A stretch of DNA of 64,000 bases. Origin: Cytobacillus oceanisediminis. GTDB lineage: Bacteria > Bacillota > Bacilli > Bacillales > Cytobacillaceae. Under the pieces are notes generated by a model. That model was not told the DNA's origin. It worked only from the letters and a program-made list of their open reading frames with translations, and made no database searches. The stretch covers positions 2,597,501-2,661,500 of the forward strand of contig NZ_CP065511.1 in the NCBI RefSeq assembly GCF_022811925.1, written 5' to 3'. A program made the position numbers and the translations under genes. This document shows, one piece after another, positions 44,020-53,821 of the stretch (the first letter of the stretch is position 1; each line of letters starts with the position of its first letter).

Positions 44020-46596
44020 TTACCTTCTGTAGTAATGGTACCTTCTTCTTGAACGTGAAGAATGACATTCATCACAGATTTGATATTCGTGTTCCCAGGG
44101 CAGTTTTTTGCCACATTTTCTGCATTTTCTTGAGAGCTCTTTAATATCGGTTTTCAGTCTTTCGTGAACATGGTCGCTGATTTCTTCCCTTAATCTTTCC
44201 CAGTATAACGCTTCTGTTCTCTGCTCAAGACGATACAGGAACAGCAAATGCAGGCCTATTGCTTTATAAGTCAACTCCAGCTCTTCCAGATTCCGGTTCT
44301 TGATTCGGGGCTCTGGAAGCTCCTCCCCATCAATAATGGCATACATGGTTTCTTCCCATTGCCGAACAAGATCATGTTCTTTTTTAGAGAATGGCAGATG
44401 GAGAAATCCATACAGGTCCATTAGGCCAAGCTTGGCTTCAATTTCTGTGCCCCGTATCCTTTCATAAAGGTCTCTCTCCTCTGTTAATGCCGCTTTTTTG
44501 GTTCCTCTGGGGCTCTCAAACTTATCCCAAAACTCAAAGAATGATCCGAGATCGCGGTAATACCTTTGGAATCTTTCAAATACTGTATTTGTTGGGGCTA
44601 TGGCAAAGCTGTGGACCGGGGCATCCTCCATTTCAAGCAAGGCCTTCATTCTTTTGATATCTTTTGTAAAAGCAACTTTCCCAATGTTGTAAAGCCCTTT
44701 TCGCCCTGCCCTTCCTGCAATTTGCTTAACTTCCTGTGAAGTAAGGGTTCTCCTTTTCGTTCCGTCAAACTTATCATTTTCCAAAAAAACAATTCTCCGG
44801 ATAGGCAGGTTGAGTCCCATCCCAATGGCATCAGTGGATACGATGACGGAAGTTTCACCTTTTATAAAACGCTGGACTTGTTTTTTTCTGGTTTCAGGTG
44901 GCATCGCTCCATAAATCATGCTTACTGAGTGCCCTTCCTGCTGAAGTCTTGAGGCTGTTTCAAGTACTCTCTTCCTTGAAAAACAGATGAGTGCATCGCC
45001 TTTTCGTACATGACCGAATTTGAATTCCTTTGCTTCGACTTCAAGAGGAATATCCCGGCTGTATTCATTCAGTTCAATATCTGCTTCGCCAAGAAGCTGG
45101 AGCATCATGCTTTTAGCGCTGCGGCTGCCAATGATATGGACTTCATTGGCATTTGCCTTGGTAATTGCTTTATACCAGGAGAAGCCTCTGTCTTTATCCG
45201 TGATCATTTGGGCTTCATCAATAACAATGACGTCATAATAGTCCTTTTCGTAGAACATTTCTACGGTGCTTGAAAGATGCTCAGAACCGGCAACTGCCTT
45301 CTCCTCTTCACCGGTTTTCAAAGAACAGGGTATACCTTCGCGGTTCAGTTTATCATATACTTCGAGAGCCAAAAGCCTTAAAGGTGCCAGATACATGCCG
45401 CTTTTGGCTGATTTCATTCCTTCAAGTGCATGATGTGTTTTCCCTGTATTGGTTTCACCAATATGAAGTACATACCTTTTGGCCCGTTCCACTGAGGGAC
45501 TGTATTCCTGCCCGAATATATATTCGAGCATGCGTTCCTCTTCTTCTTTCTTCCGCTGCTGCTCAGCCAATTCTTCTGCTATTTTTCTCTCCCTGTCAGC
45601 AATGTCCTTCTCGAGCAGATCTTTATGGACTTCAGGGTCAAAGGGGATATCCGCAAGCCTCAGCAGATCTTCAATATATTCCTCCTGAATGCTTTCAAAA
45701 AAGCTTTCATCAAGATCCTGAAGAGTATGGGCAATTAACTTCTTCACCGACTTACCGGTCAGCGGTTTCTGATAAGCGTCTTCATATTCCTCGAATAAAT
45801 GATGCGGAAGGTTCTGCAGGACTAGCGATTGCAGAGAATCGGACAGAAATCCCGATATATTGTTCTTATAGACATAGTAATAGGCTTCATATTCAAAATA
45901 GCCCTTGCCCCCATACAATGCTTTATGAATATTTCCTGTCAGCTCCTCAAAGAATTCACCCATTACAGTATAATCACCTGCATCAAAGCTTCCTGTCTCC
46001 TCAAGCTTTTCCTCAAGAGCAAAGGTATCCACTTTTTGATATCTTATCTTGTTTCTAAAATCGGAAACCAGCTGCTTTGAAGCCATATGTCTGACATGAA
46101 GATATAGAAGGCTATAATCTTTTTCAATAATTTCATCCATTTTCTTTTCAATATCTTCGCGGACTCGATACTTCTTTCGCTGAAGCCGCTCCTCTTCTGC
46201 TTTCTGCAGATAATGAGCCCGTGCATTCTCATAGCGCTCAGCCCAAGCTTCATTATTGCTTTCAAATATGTCATTAAGCCAGTCCAAACTGTTAAAAGGC
46301 TGATAATCCCTCATTTCAGTCCGGAATAGGTGATTGATTATTTTCCTGTCAACATTTTCTGTGTCGTACCCTTTTTCACTTAAATATTTCTTTTTTTCAT
46401 GCTTGGATATTTTGGCAGTGATTTTATTCAGCCACACATTTACCCAGATTTGATCAATATAATGAAATCTTTCAGAAAGATATTCCTTATAGGAGGGCAT
46501 CGATTCTTTGCTGCCCAGATAGCGGTCGGCATCCTCCAGGATTTTTATTTTTGTATGCTCAGCAGCATTATTGTAAATCTGTTCAAGCTGATTCAT
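44020..46596 (-). CDS. Suv3-like DExH RNA helicase
   Basis: An 858-residue SF2 helicase. The N-terminal 380 residues are helical and unlike known domains; then GETNTGKTHHAL (Walker A), VIVIDEAQMI (DEAQ box), STDAIGMGLNLP and QIAGRAGR. The C-terminus ends in a zinc-ribbon-like CRKCGKK..CDECH and an Arg/Tyr tail. This is the pattern of the mitochondrial degradosome helicase Suv3, rare in bacteria but known in some Bacillaceae. Likely role in RNA turnover. ATG 46596 with AAAGGGG ahead. Confidence 0.8.
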   Translation of the reverse strand: MNQLEQIYNNAAEHTKIKILEDADRYLGSKESMPSYKEYLSERFHYIDQIWVNVWLNKITAKISKHEKKKYLSEKGYDTENVDRKIINHLFRTEMRDYQPFNSLDWLNDIFESNNEAWAERYENARAHYLQKAEEERLQRKKYRVREDIEKKMDEIIEKDYSLLYLHVRHMASKQLVSDFRNKIRYQKVDTFALEEKLEETGSFDAGDYTVMGEFFEELTGNIHKALYGGKGYFEYEAYYYVYKNNISGFLSDSLQSLVLQNLPHHLFEEYEDAYQKPLTGKSVKKLIAHTLQDLDESFFESIQEEYIEDLLRLADIPFDPEVHKDLLEKDIADRERKIAEELAEQQRKKEEEERMLEYIFGQEYSPSVERAKRYVLHIGETNTGKTHHALEGMKSAKSGMYLAPLRLLALEVYDKLNREGIPCSLKTGEEEKAVAGSEHLSSTVEMFYEKDYYDVIVIDEAQMITDKDRGFSWYKAITKANANEVHIIGSRSAKSMMLQLLGEADIELNEYSRDIPLEVEAKEFKFGHVRKGDALICFSRKRVLETASRLQQEGHSVSMIYGAMPPETRKKQVQRFIKGETSVIVSTDAIGMGLNLPIRRIVFLENDKFDGTKRRTLTSQEVKQIAGRAGRKGLYNIGKVAFTKDIKRMKALLEMEDAPVHSFAIAPTNTVFERFQRYYRDLGSFFEFWDKFESPRGTKKAALTEERDLYERIRGTEIEAKLGLMDLYGFLHLPFSKKEHDLVRQWEETMYAIIDGEELPEPRIKNRNLEELELTYKAIGLHLLFLYRLEQRTEALYWERLREEISDHVHERLKTDIKELSRKCRKCGKKLPWEHEYQICDECHSSRSRRRYHYYRR

Positions 46597-46710
46597 GGTC
46601 CGTTCCCCTTTAAACATCACCAAACCGTGATGTAATCATTATGACTTAGGTTATGTATGATATTGATAATTTAAGTAGTCTTCATTTTACCATCTTTTGA
46701 AAAAATATCA

Positions 46711-46739
46711 TTGACATAAAACTTAAACCGACATATAAT
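46711..46739 (+). promoter_or_regulatory. Sigma-A promoter of the yceI-family gene
   Basis: Perfect TTGACA (46711-46716), 17-base spacer, TATAAT (46734-46739). Confidence 0.85.
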
Positions 46740-46789
46740 TTATCTAGAATTAAAATATCTTGAATTCAAAACAAATGAATTCGAACTAT
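46740..46789 (+). promoter_or_regulatory. Candidate MarR/MhqR-type operator
   Basis: Just after the -10 box, TATCTAGAATT and TATCTTGAATTC occur 15 bases apart and a third GAATTCGAACTA follows. TATCTTGAATTCAA is half of an MhqR-like palindrome. Position fits a repressor that blocks the promoter. Confidence 0.45.
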
Positions 46790-46803
46790 TGGAGGAGAAA
46801 AAT

Positions 46804-47337
46804 ATGGCTAATACAAAATGGGCAGTTGATCCTGCGCACAGCAGTGTGGATTTTTCTATCAAGCATATGATGATCGCAAACGTGAGAGGCAGCTTTAATA
46901 GCTTTGATGCAGAACTATCTGCAGATCCTGCAGATTTAACAACTGCTGATATTACATTCAATGTTTCACTTTCAAGTGTTGATACACGCAATGAAGATCG
47001 TGACAACCACCTGCGTTCTGCGGACTTCTTTGATGTTGAGAACCATCCTAAAATGACCTTTAAATCAACAAACATTGTAAGCAAGGGTGATGATGAATAT
47101 GATGTTACCGGCGAACTTACTATTCATGGTGCAACAAAAACAGAAACCTTTACTGTGACATATGAAGGATCAGGTAAAGATCCATGGGGCAATGAAAAAG
47201 TCGGCTTTACTGCTGCTGGAGCAATCAAGCGAAGCGACTATGGCTTAACTTGGAATTCAGCCCTTGAAACAGGCGGAGTCCTTGTTGGAGATAAAGTGAA
47301 AATTGACCTGCAGATACAGGCAGCAAAAGCAGAATAA
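46804..47337 (+). CDS. YceI family protein
   Basis: A 177-residue lipocalin-like beta-barrel protein of the YceI family, which binds isoprenoid or amphiphilic ligands. DPAHSSVDFSIKHMMIANVRG, DxR..HL(R/K)SADFFD and WG.EKVGFTA are family hallmarks. No signal peptide, as in Bacillus members. GGAGGAG lies seven bases before ATG 46804. Strong promoter and operator-like repeats suggest stress induction. Confidence 0.9.
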   Translation: MANTKWAVDPAHSSVDFSIKHMMIANVRGSFNSFDAELSADPADLTTADITFNVSLSSVDTRNEDRDNHLRSADFFDVENHPKMTFKSTNIVSKGDDEYDVTGELTIHGATKTETFTVTYEGSGKDPWGNEKVGFTAAGAIKRSDYGLTWNSALETGGVLVGDKVKIDLQIQAAKAE

Positions 47338-47342
47338 GGCCG

Positions 47343-47385
47343 AAAAAGGGCAGGTATACCGGCGAAACGGTATCCTGCCCTTTTC
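47343..47385 (+). terminator. Terminator of yceI-family gene
   Basis: AAGGGCAGGTATACC/GGTATCCTGCCCTT stem followed by TTTTC. Confidence 0.85.
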
Positions 47386-47391
47386 TTAATA

Positions 47392-47527
47392 GATAAGAAT
47401 GTATAAATTCTGAAGTTAGATAACTGTCTAGCTCTAGGCGCCATCGGCTCTCGGGTCTAAGCATGTCTAGTTTCGGCTCCTAGTGACTTGAGGTTATAAG
47501 CCGATAAGCGGGCGCCTTCCGCTTTTC
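47392..47527. repeat. Dispersed hairpin repeat, copy A
   Basis: Starts with a 41-bp module (GATAAGAATGTATAAATTCT onward, to 47432) shared with copy B at 58501 with one mismatch. It continues as an imperfect long hairpin (AGGCGCC...GGCGCCTT) and ends CCGCTTTTCT. It lies directly after a terminator and before a minus-strand stop codon. Resembles a family of non-coding repeats frequent in Bacillaceae. Confidence 0.75.
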
Positions 47528-47535
47528 TATTCAGT

Positions 47536-49020
47536 TTATTGATCGGCTAATAACGTGGCAATTTTGTCTTCAATAACCTTACCTTGACCGCCATCAGTTA
47601 AGTTATTCAGAATAATAGAAAAGATAAGCTCTTCCCCGCTGGACGTCTTAACATATCCTGATAATGAACTGACTGTTGAGATGGAACCTGTTTTTGCTTT
47701 GACATTCCCGGCGGCATTGGAGTTTTTCATGCGATTTCTAAGAGTTCCTCCCACCATCCGGTCTGTATTGGCGGCAATCGGCAATGAGTTCAAATAGGAG
47801 CTGAACCATTCTTCGTCCTGGACTTCGAAAAGAAGTTTCGAGATTTCATTTGCCGGAATTAAGTTTACATGTGAGATTCCGGAACCGTCCCGGATCACGA
47901 GAGTTTCCTGATTCATTCCAAAAGCTTCTACTTGTTCTTCTAATACCTCAAGCCCTTTTTCCCAGCTGCCTTCTCCTTTGGAAACTTTGCCCATTTCCTT
48001 GATTAATGTTTCTGCGTGGCCATTATTGCTTAATTTCATAAATGGTATAAGCAAATCTTTGATAGGCATGGATTTATGCTCAGCAAATAGTTTTGCGCCT
48101 TCTGGGGCAGTGCCTGCTTCTGTTTTCCCTTTGATTTTAATGCCTTGTTCAGCGAGAGAACGCTTCAATAGATCCAATGCGTAGCCAGTAGGCTCCCATA
48201 CAGCGATCCATTCCCTTGAACGGCTGCCTTCAACTGGAATTTCTCCTTCAATTGTAACTGTGTTCGTTCCGTGATCTCTTTCAATATGGATATCCTTCTT
48301 TTCGTCTTTAGAGACGGTTTTAGCCTTATTGACGATTTTTATGTAATCTGTTTCCGGCACCATTTTTACAATCGGTTCCTGCCCGGCTTTTTCTCCGGGA
48401 TAAACCTCTACAATTACTGTGCCCGCGTCATAGTCCTCATTTGGGGAGGCAGTAAGTGCCGAGACTTGTCCGCCATAATACCATGATTCATCACTCCATG
48501 ATAGATCGGTTGAATAGCGTACATCATCATACCACGTGTCGTCACCGATCAGGCTGCCATGAATAACATTGATGCCTGCTTCTTTTACTTTAACGGCAAA
48601 TGAATCAAAATCCTTCTTTAAAAGGGTTGGGTCTCCTTTTCCCTTCAAGATCAAGTCACCTTGAAGTGTCTTTCCCTTTATTGAACCTGTGTGAAGAAGT
48701 TCTGTTGTGAACTGATAATTTTCTCCCAAAGTTTCAAGAGCCGCAGCTGCTGTTAGGAGCTTCATATTAGAAGCCGGTCTTAAACGTATATCCCCGATAT
48801 GGTCGTATACAAGATCGCCTGTTTCTGCATTGCGGATACTGACTCCTGCAAGTCCTCCCTGAAGAATTGGGTCATTATTAAGCATTTGGTTTAACTGCTG
48901 TACAAGTTCACTGCCTTCTTCCGTTGCCTGGACATGAGGCGATTCGGGCTGAGCAAAAGGAACAAGTGCCAGCATAAATACCAGCAATAAACTGATATTT
49001 ATTTTTACACTCTTTTTCAT
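47536..49020 (-). CDS. D-alanyl-D-alanine carboxypeptidase/endopeptidase (S13, PBP4-like)
   Basis: A 494-residue exported penicillin-binding protein, low-molecular-mass class C. Signal peptide residues 1-30, then the active-site Ser-x-x-Lys in PASNMKLL, SxN (Ser-Asn-Asn) in the LSNNGHAE segment and KTG in VKAKTGSIS. The long insert between SxxK and SxN is typical of DacB/DacC. It trims peptidoglycan side chains outside the cell. ATG 49020 has GGAAGGTGG upstream. Confidence 0.92.
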   Translation of the reverse strand: MKKSVKINISLLLVFMLALVPFAQPESPHVQATEEGSELVQQLNQMLNNDPILQGGLAGVSIRNAETGDLVYDHIGDIRLRPASNMKLLTAAAALETLGENYQFTTELLHTGSIKGKTLQGDLILKGKGDPTLLKKDFDSFAVKVKEAGINVIHGSLIGDDTWYDDVRYSTDLSWSDESWYYGGQVSALTASPNEDYDAGTVIVEVYPGEKAGQEPIVKMVPETDYIKIVNKAKTVSKDEKKDIHIERDHGTNTVTIEGEIPVEGSRSREWIAVWEPTGYALDLLKRSLAEQGIKIKGKTEAGTAPEGAKLFAEHKSMPIKDLLIPFMKLSNNGHAETLIKEMGKVSKGEGSWEKGLEVLEEQVEAFGMNQETLVIRDGSGISHVNLIPANEISKLLFEVQDEEWFSSYLNSLPIAANTDRMVGGTLRNRMKNSNAAGNVKAKTGSISTVSSLSGYVKTSSGEELIFSIILNNLTDGGQGKVIEDKIATLLADQ

Positions 49021-49282
49021 ATGTATTAAGCCACCTTCCATTTTTGTTTCTTAACCTTTTCTTCTTAGAAAGGTGTGTTCCCTTTATTTCCATAATGAGG
49101 AAAAAGAATCAATTTTTAATTTACTTAACTATTTTATTCTCGGCTATAAAAGTTATGAGGACTGGCTATTATTTCCTATTTTTCTCTAAAATAAATATTA
49201 TGCAAGTAAGAATATTTATTCTTAAAATGCTATTAGAAAATGGTATGATAAAAACAGGTGAATTTTATAAGGGGTGGAAAGA

Positions 49283-49540
49283 ATGAGTGTACATAAAGCA
49301 ATATCAGAACATGTAGGAAAGCAGAATAAGATTATAACGAAATTTGCTGCATTGGAACAGCAGCGAGAATACTATATTGAGCAAGCATTGGATCTATGCA
49401 GGCGAGGACTTCCATTTTCTGCGGATAAGATAAATGAAGTAACTGCTGAAATCAATGAACTTTCTAAACAGGGAATTATACCTGCAAGAAAGTATGTAAC
49501 AATTGAGATGATTGAGGAATATGCATCAAAGACAAAATAG
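49283..49540 (+). CDS. DUF2533 (YpbS-like) protein
   Basis: An 85-residue helical protein: MSVHKAISEHVGKQNKIITK start and EINELSKQGIIPARKYVT are family features as I recall for Bacillus YpbS. GGGGTGG precedes ATG 49283. Function unknown. Confidence 0.7.
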   Translation: MSVHKAISEHVGKQNKIITKFAALEQQREYYIEQALDLCRRGLPFSADKINEVTAEINELSKQGIIPARKYVTIEMIEEYASKTK

Positions 49541-49552
49541 GTACTTATGATT

Positions 49553-49593
49553 ATAAAGAAGCGTGCCTTCCAATTGAATGCACGCTTCTTTAT
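49553..49593. terminator. Bidirectional terminator
   Basis: AAAGAAGCGTGC/GCACGCTTCTTT stem between convergent genes. Confidence 0.85.
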
Positions 49594-49907
49594 ATTTGCT
49601 GTGATGATTCATGGGCAAATTCCTGTAAATCAAGTCTTTTATTTATATTAAAGTGAATCCCCTCATTTTCTAATAGTTCTCTCTGCATGTCATGCAAATC
49701 TCCGTCTTTAAACCCAATTTCCCCTTTCCCATTCACAACCCGATGCCACGGAAGCTGATGCTTTTCACTTTGGGTGTGAAGAATCCGGACCACCTGTCTT
49801 GCTCCTCGGGGGCTCCCGGCCAGCCTTGCGATTTGTCCGTATGTCATGACTTTTCCTCTTGGGATGCTTTTAATGATTTTTATAACTTTTTCTGTAAATG
49901 GCTGCAC
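49590..49907 (-). CDS. Alkyltransferase-like protein (ATL, MGMT family without catalytic Cys)
   Basis: A 105-residue protein of the C-terminal domain of O6-alkylguanine-DNA alkyltransferases: VIKIIKSIPRGKVMTYGQIA with RGARQVV DNA-binding helix. The reaction-centre PCHRV is replaced by PWHRV (Trp for Cys), which defines ATL proteins that bind alkylated guanine and hand it to nucleotide excision repair instead of repairing it. Confidence 0.9.
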   Translation of the reverse strand: MQPFTEKVIKIIKSIPRGKVMTYGQIARLAGSPRGARQVVRILHTQSEKHQLPWHRVVNGKGEIGFKDGDLHDMQRELLENEGIHFNINKRLDLQEFAHESSQQI

Positions 49908-49941
49908 ATGATTGCTCCTTTTTTATCTTATATTATAAAAC

Positions 49942-49974
49942 AAACCCGCCTGAGTTTCAGGCGGGCTCTCTTAT
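49942..49974 (-). terminator. Endonuclease gene terminator
   Basis: CCCGCCTGA/TCAGGCGGG stem with TTTGTTTT on the minus strand. Confidence 0.85.
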
Positions 49975-50783
49975 TATCCTAACATTTCCTTTGCACGTTC
50001 CGGAAAATCAATGAATGGGTTGCGGTTTCCCTGGAGTTCTTGAATGGCAGCATTCCTATGCTTCTCATATACAGTCACGGGATATTCTGCTTGCCATCTC
50101 AGCAAAATCTGCATATCCATCTTTTCTTCGATTTTAATTCCTTTTTTATATCTGACTGCAAAATAGAATACGGCTCTTGCGGCTATTCCCTTTCCATATT
50201 CAGGTTCAAACTTTTCCTGTTCAGCCATCCCGCATCCGTTCCTGACACTCTCTGTCTCGAATTCCGGAACATATGCTTCAAAATCATAGTAGGGGAAGTT
50301 GCTTCTCATACTGTTGCATGCAGGTTCACAGGCAAAAAGATGATGAAGATCCCCTCTCATTGGCTGTCTTTCTTCAAACCAGGATTGCGGAATGACATGC
50401 TCTGTATTAAAAATAACTCTTTTATTGCTGCTGAAGCCGCCTTCCTGAATCGACTGCAGAAGCTTGAGATCCTGGTCAATGGCTTTAAGCGGGTCGATCC
50501 CTTTCCCGGAATATAAACTTTTTAGCTTAAGGTTTTCCTGCAGATCCACCCATGGATATACATATTGGTGGGGTGAGTAATCCAATTGCCTGTTATGGGT
50601 ACTAACCAGCAGAGTATGGATTTGTTCTGGGATGTCTCCTTTTTCAAAATCAAGGGTGCTGTAATAATCCTCCAGATTGATGTTATCCTTCTGAGCGTCG
50701 TAATAGGGTTCATTCTGAACACTTTCAATATACTTTGACTGAGCCTCTGCCCATGCCGCTGAAATATTGTTCACTTTAATCAT
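49974..50783 (-). CDS. Endonuclease I family nuclease
   Basis: A 269-residue His-Me finger nuclease of the EndA/YhcR-like endonuclease I family. NTEHVIPQSWF contains the catalytic His, GDLHHLFACEPACNSMRSN the metal Asn/Asp set. No obvious signal peptide, unlike secreted EndA. It overlaps the stop of the upstream protease gene by four bases, so the two are translated together. Confidence 0.85.
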   Translation of the reverse strand: MIKVNNISAAWAEAQSKYIESVQNEPYYDAQKDNINLEDYYSTLDFEKGDIPEQIHTLLVSTHNRQLDYSPHQYVYPWVDLQENLKLKSLYSGKGIDPLKAIDQDLKLLQSIQEGGFSSNKRVIFNTEHVIPQSWFEERQPMRGDLHHLFACEPACNSMRSNFPYYDFEAYVPEFETESVRNGCGMAEQEKFEPEYGKGIAARAVFYFAVRYKKGIKIEEKMDMQILLRWQAEYPVTVYEKHRNAAIQELQGNRNPFIDFPERAKEMLG

Positions 50784-51745
50784 ATAGCATTATGAACCAT
50801 GGATTTAAATTTTTGGTCAAAGATCCCGGCTAAATGCTCAGGTACGGTTAAATAAACAAGCCCGTTTCCTTCCAGTTTAGGCGAATTGCCTAACGGAACG
50901 GTCCTTCTGATTAATTGTGCATAAAGTTCTGGTTCTGAAAGCTTTCTTTCAAATTGCTTGTTTGCTAAATCTTTAATTAGGGCCAGCGCACCTGAAACGT
51001 GTGGTGCTGACATTGAAGTGCCGCTCAAGGTTGCGTATTTCCCGTTCAAAAAGGTAGATAATATCTCTTCACCAGGAGCCACCAAATCTATTTCATTATG
51101 TGAGTTTGTAAATTCGGAAGAATCCCTCTCAAGGTTTATAGCACCCACACTAATCACCTCATTGTAGCAGCCGGGATATGCAAACTCGTCGGTAGAATCG
51201 TCCCCATCCCCTTCATTTCCTGCTGCGCAGACCACAAGGATATTCTTTTTAACAGCAGCTTTTATCGCATCATGCAGTTCAGGTACATCAGCTGGTCCGC
51301 CAAGTGACATGGAGATGATATCAGCATTTTGTTCGATGGCATAATGAATGCCATTGATGATCCATTCGTATTGGCCGGAACCATCCTTGTTTAAGACCTT
51401 CACAATAAGGAGATCAGCTTCAGGAGCTACCCCAATGACACCAGCATCATTTTCATGCGCAGCGATAGTCCCTGCAACATGTGTGCCGTGGCCATTATAG
51501 TCTTTGAAAATATTTGGATCGCTGTTATCGTCGTCTGTAAAATTCCGTCCTCCTGTTATTCGATCCTTCAGATCAGGATGGCTTAGGTCGCATCCGGTGT
51601 CCAAAACAGCAATTTTAATTCCTTTTCCTTTTGTTTCGTTCCAAATATTTGGCGCCTGAATCAATTCCACGCCTTTTGGAACTTCCATAACTTCCTCTTC
51701 CTGGCGAATCACCTTAAAAGGAATAACACGAACATATTGCTCCAT
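50780..51745 (-). CDS. Intracellular subtilisin-type serine protease (IspA-like)
   Basis: A 321-residue S8 protease. Catalytic triad motifs are AVLDTGCD (Asp), NGHGTHVAG (His) and SGTSMSAPH (Ser). A short N-terminal extension (VRVIPFKVIRQEE) and lack of signal peptide fit IspA, the main cytoplasmic protease of Bacillus in stationary phase. AAGGAGGG before ATG. Coupled to the downstream nuclease gene. Confidence 0.92.
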   Translation of the reverse strand: MEQYVRVIPFKVIRQEEEVMEVPKGVELIQAPNIWNETKGKGIKIAVLDTGCDLSHPDLKDRITGGRNFTDDDNSDPNIFKDYNGHGTHVAGTIAAHENDAGVIGVAPEADLLIVKVLNKDGSGQYEWIINGIHYAIEQNADIISMSLGGPADVPELHDAIKAAVKKNILVVCAAGNEGDGDDSTDEFAYPGCYNEVISVGAINLERDSSEFTNSHNEIDLVAPGEEILSTFLNGKYATLSGTSMSAPHVSGALALIKDLANKQFERKLSEPELYAQLIRRTVPLGNSPKLEGNGLVYLTVPEHLAGIFDQKFKSMVHNAI

Positions 51746-51944
51746 TTCTTTCCCTCCTTAAGAGATTAAATTGAAGCTGGTTCTTGCTGTTGAATCCATT
51801 TTAACAATTCTGAATATTAATTAACAGTACCTTTGGTAGCGGAAATTACTAGAATAGTATTTGTGAAAAAGGAAGAATTTGTGCTATTTGCCCTATGAAA
51901 TGGGATTATGCTAACCAGGCGGCAAACCATTCAAGAAACTGGTT

Positions 51945-52457
51945 TTATGTGAGAGTTTTTAATAGCTTCGGAATCTCCGCATAGATTTGAATGATTTCAT
52001 CCAATTTCATTCGGACCAGCCCAGAAGACGAAGGAGCAACAAAATCAATCGTTCCGGGAACCACAGATTCCTCCTGCACTCCCCATGGCAGCTTCTTTTT
52101 GCGGCTGTATTCCTGATATACTCCTTTTCCAACAAAGCAAATGACCTGGGGTTTAAGTTCACTTACTTTTTTAATCAGTTCTTCTCTGCCTTCTTTATAT
52201 TCTTCCTTTGTTATTTCATCCGCTGCTTTTGTTGGCCTGGAAACAATATTTGTCATCCCATATCCCAGATCCAATAATTTATAGTCCTCCGCTGCGCTGT
52301 ATCTTCTGGGAGTTAACCCTGATTCATGGAGAATTTTCCAAAACCGGTTATTAGGATTTGCAAAATGATGACCTGTCTCTCCTGAACGAATGCTCGGATT
52401 GAAGCCAACAAAAAGCAAATCAAGATTTTCTTTTAAATGATCTTTAATAGGCTCCAT
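51945..52457 (-). CDS. mug: Mismatch-specific uracil-DNA glycosylase (Mug/TDG)
   Basis: A 170-residue glycosylase removing uracil or thymine mispaired with G. DLLFVGFNPSIRSGETGHHF carries the GFNPS catalytic motif; FVAPSSSGL is the second, damage-sensing motif. AGGA before ATG. Monocistronic. Confidence 0.9.
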   Translation of the reverse strand: MEPIKDHLKENLDLLFVGFNPSIRSGETGHHFANPNNRFWKILHESGLTPRRYSAAEDYKLLDLGYGMTNIVSRPTKAADEITKEEYKEGREELIKKVSELKPQVICFVGKGVYQEYSRKKKLPWGVQEESVVPGTIDFVAPSSSGLVRMKLDEIIQIYAEIPKLLKTLT

Positions 52458-52521
52458 ATAATCATCCTTTCATGATTGGCGAGGTACTGTTTATTTTATA
52501 TAAAATCAGCTGGGGAAAAAA

Positions 52522-52548
52522 CAAAAAAGAGCCATTTCGGCTCTTTTT
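52522..52548 (-). terminator. ppiB terminator
   Basis: AAAGAGCC/GGCTCTTT stem with T-run on the minus strand. Confidence 0.85.
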
Positions 52549-52558
52549 GCTGAACTAT

Positions 52559-52996
52559 TTATCCTTCAAGAATTTCAACTTTCTCCATAACATCGCCATT
52601 TCTCATCGCTTTGACTGCTTCAATGCCTGAAGTAACTTTTCCAAAAACAGTGTGAACACCGTTTAGGTGAGGCTGAGGCTCATGAACGATAAAGAACTGG
52701 CTTCCGCCTGTATCACGGCCCGCGTGTGCCATAGATAGAGAACCTTCTTCATGCTTATGAGGGTTGCCTTCTGTTTCACATTTGATTGTATACCCAGGTC
52801 CGCCAGTTCCTGTTCCATTCGGGCAGCCCCCTTGGCTTACAAACCCAGGGATTACACGATGGAAAGACAAACCATTATAAAAGCCTTCGTTCGCCAGCTT
52901 TTTGAAATTTTCAACTGTCCCTGGTGCCGCTTCAGGATATAGTTCAAATTCAACCTTTTCACCGTTTTTCATTAATATGTATCCTTTTTCTGCCAT
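52559..52996 (-). CDS. ppiB: Peptidyl-prolyl cis-trans isomerase (cyclophilin PpiB)
   Basis: A 145-residue cyclophilin. [20 protein letters not shown] and [10 protein letters not shown] form the active site. Cytoplasmic folding catalyst. ATG 52996 with AAGGAGATG ahead is preferred over an upstream in-frame start. Confidence 0.94.
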   Translation of the reverse strand: MAEKGYILMKNGEKVEFELYPEAAPGTVENFKKLANEGFYNGLSFHRVIPGFVSQGGCPNGTGTGGPGYTIKCETEGNPHKHEEGSLSMAHAGRDTGGSQFFIVHEPQPHLNGVHTVFGKVTSGIEAVKAMRNGDVMEKVEILEG

Positions 52997-53159
52997 ACTA
53001 ATCATCTCCTTATGTAAAAATCAAATTAATAATACCATTAATCTCTCCAGGAATAAAATTAAAAGACGTTATTTCACTGATTGAACATAAAAAACAAAGG
53101 GTAAAGTTAAGATAGCATAGCAGTATAAAAACAGAAATGTCTTATTGGAGGTTTATAGA

Positions 53160-53816
53160 ATGAAAAAATGGGCTTTTGTCTCAGATTTTGACGGAACAAT
53201 TTCAAAAAGAGACTTTTATCTGATTATGATGGATAAATATTTTCCGGAGGGGCGCATTCTGATGCCCAAATGGAAGGCTGGAGAGATAAAAGATATCGAC
53301 TTTTTGAATAAAGTCTTCACTTCCATCAATCAGGATGAAGAACAAATTATCAGCGATATTCATTCAATAGAAATAGATGAATATGTACCTGATTTTATCG
53401 AAAAGATTCAGCAGAACGGCGGAGATTTTTATATTTTGAGTGCCGGCACAGACTATTATATTTATCACCTATTAAAGAAACATAGAGTAGAACATGTTAA
53501 GGTTTATTCGAATGAAGGGCATTATCATGAGAAGAATGTGCACATGAATATAGATAAGAATCATCAGCATTACTCTGAAAGATATGGCATTGATAAATCG
53601 AAAGTCATTCAGGACTTAAAGAAGGAATATGAAACCGTGTTTTTTATTGGGGACAGTGAACCGGATTCCCACCCGGCGGAGTATGCTGACATCACTTTTG
53701 CCAAAAACGGACTTCAGGATCTTCTTCGGAAAAAAGACATATCTTTTGTGCCAGTAGAAGAATTTAGAGAAGTGGAAGCTTATTTAAAGGACAAAGGCAT
53801 ATTGCCAAAAGAATAA
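53160..53816 (+). CDS. HAD-IB phosphatase, MtnX-like
   Basis: A 218-residue HAD phosphatase. Motif I DFDGTISKRD (residues 8-17), motif II Ser/Thr in LSAGTDYYIYH and motif IV GDSEPDSHPAEYAD are complete. Most like MtnX of the methionine salvage pathway, but no mtn genes adjoin it, so the substrate is unclear. GGAGG ahead of ATG 53160. Confidence 0.8.
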   Translation: MKKWAFVSDFDGTISKRDFYLIMMDKYFPEGRILMPKWKAGEIKDIDFLNKVFTSINQDEEQIISDIHSIEIDEYVPDFIEKIQQNGGDFYILSAGTDYYIYHLLKKHRVEHVKVYSNEGHYHEKNVHMNIDKNHQHYSERYGIDKSKVIQDLKKEYETVFFIGDSEPDSHPAEYADITFAKNGLQDLLRKKDISFVPVEEFREVEAYLKDKGILPKE

Positions 53817-53821
53817 TGTCC

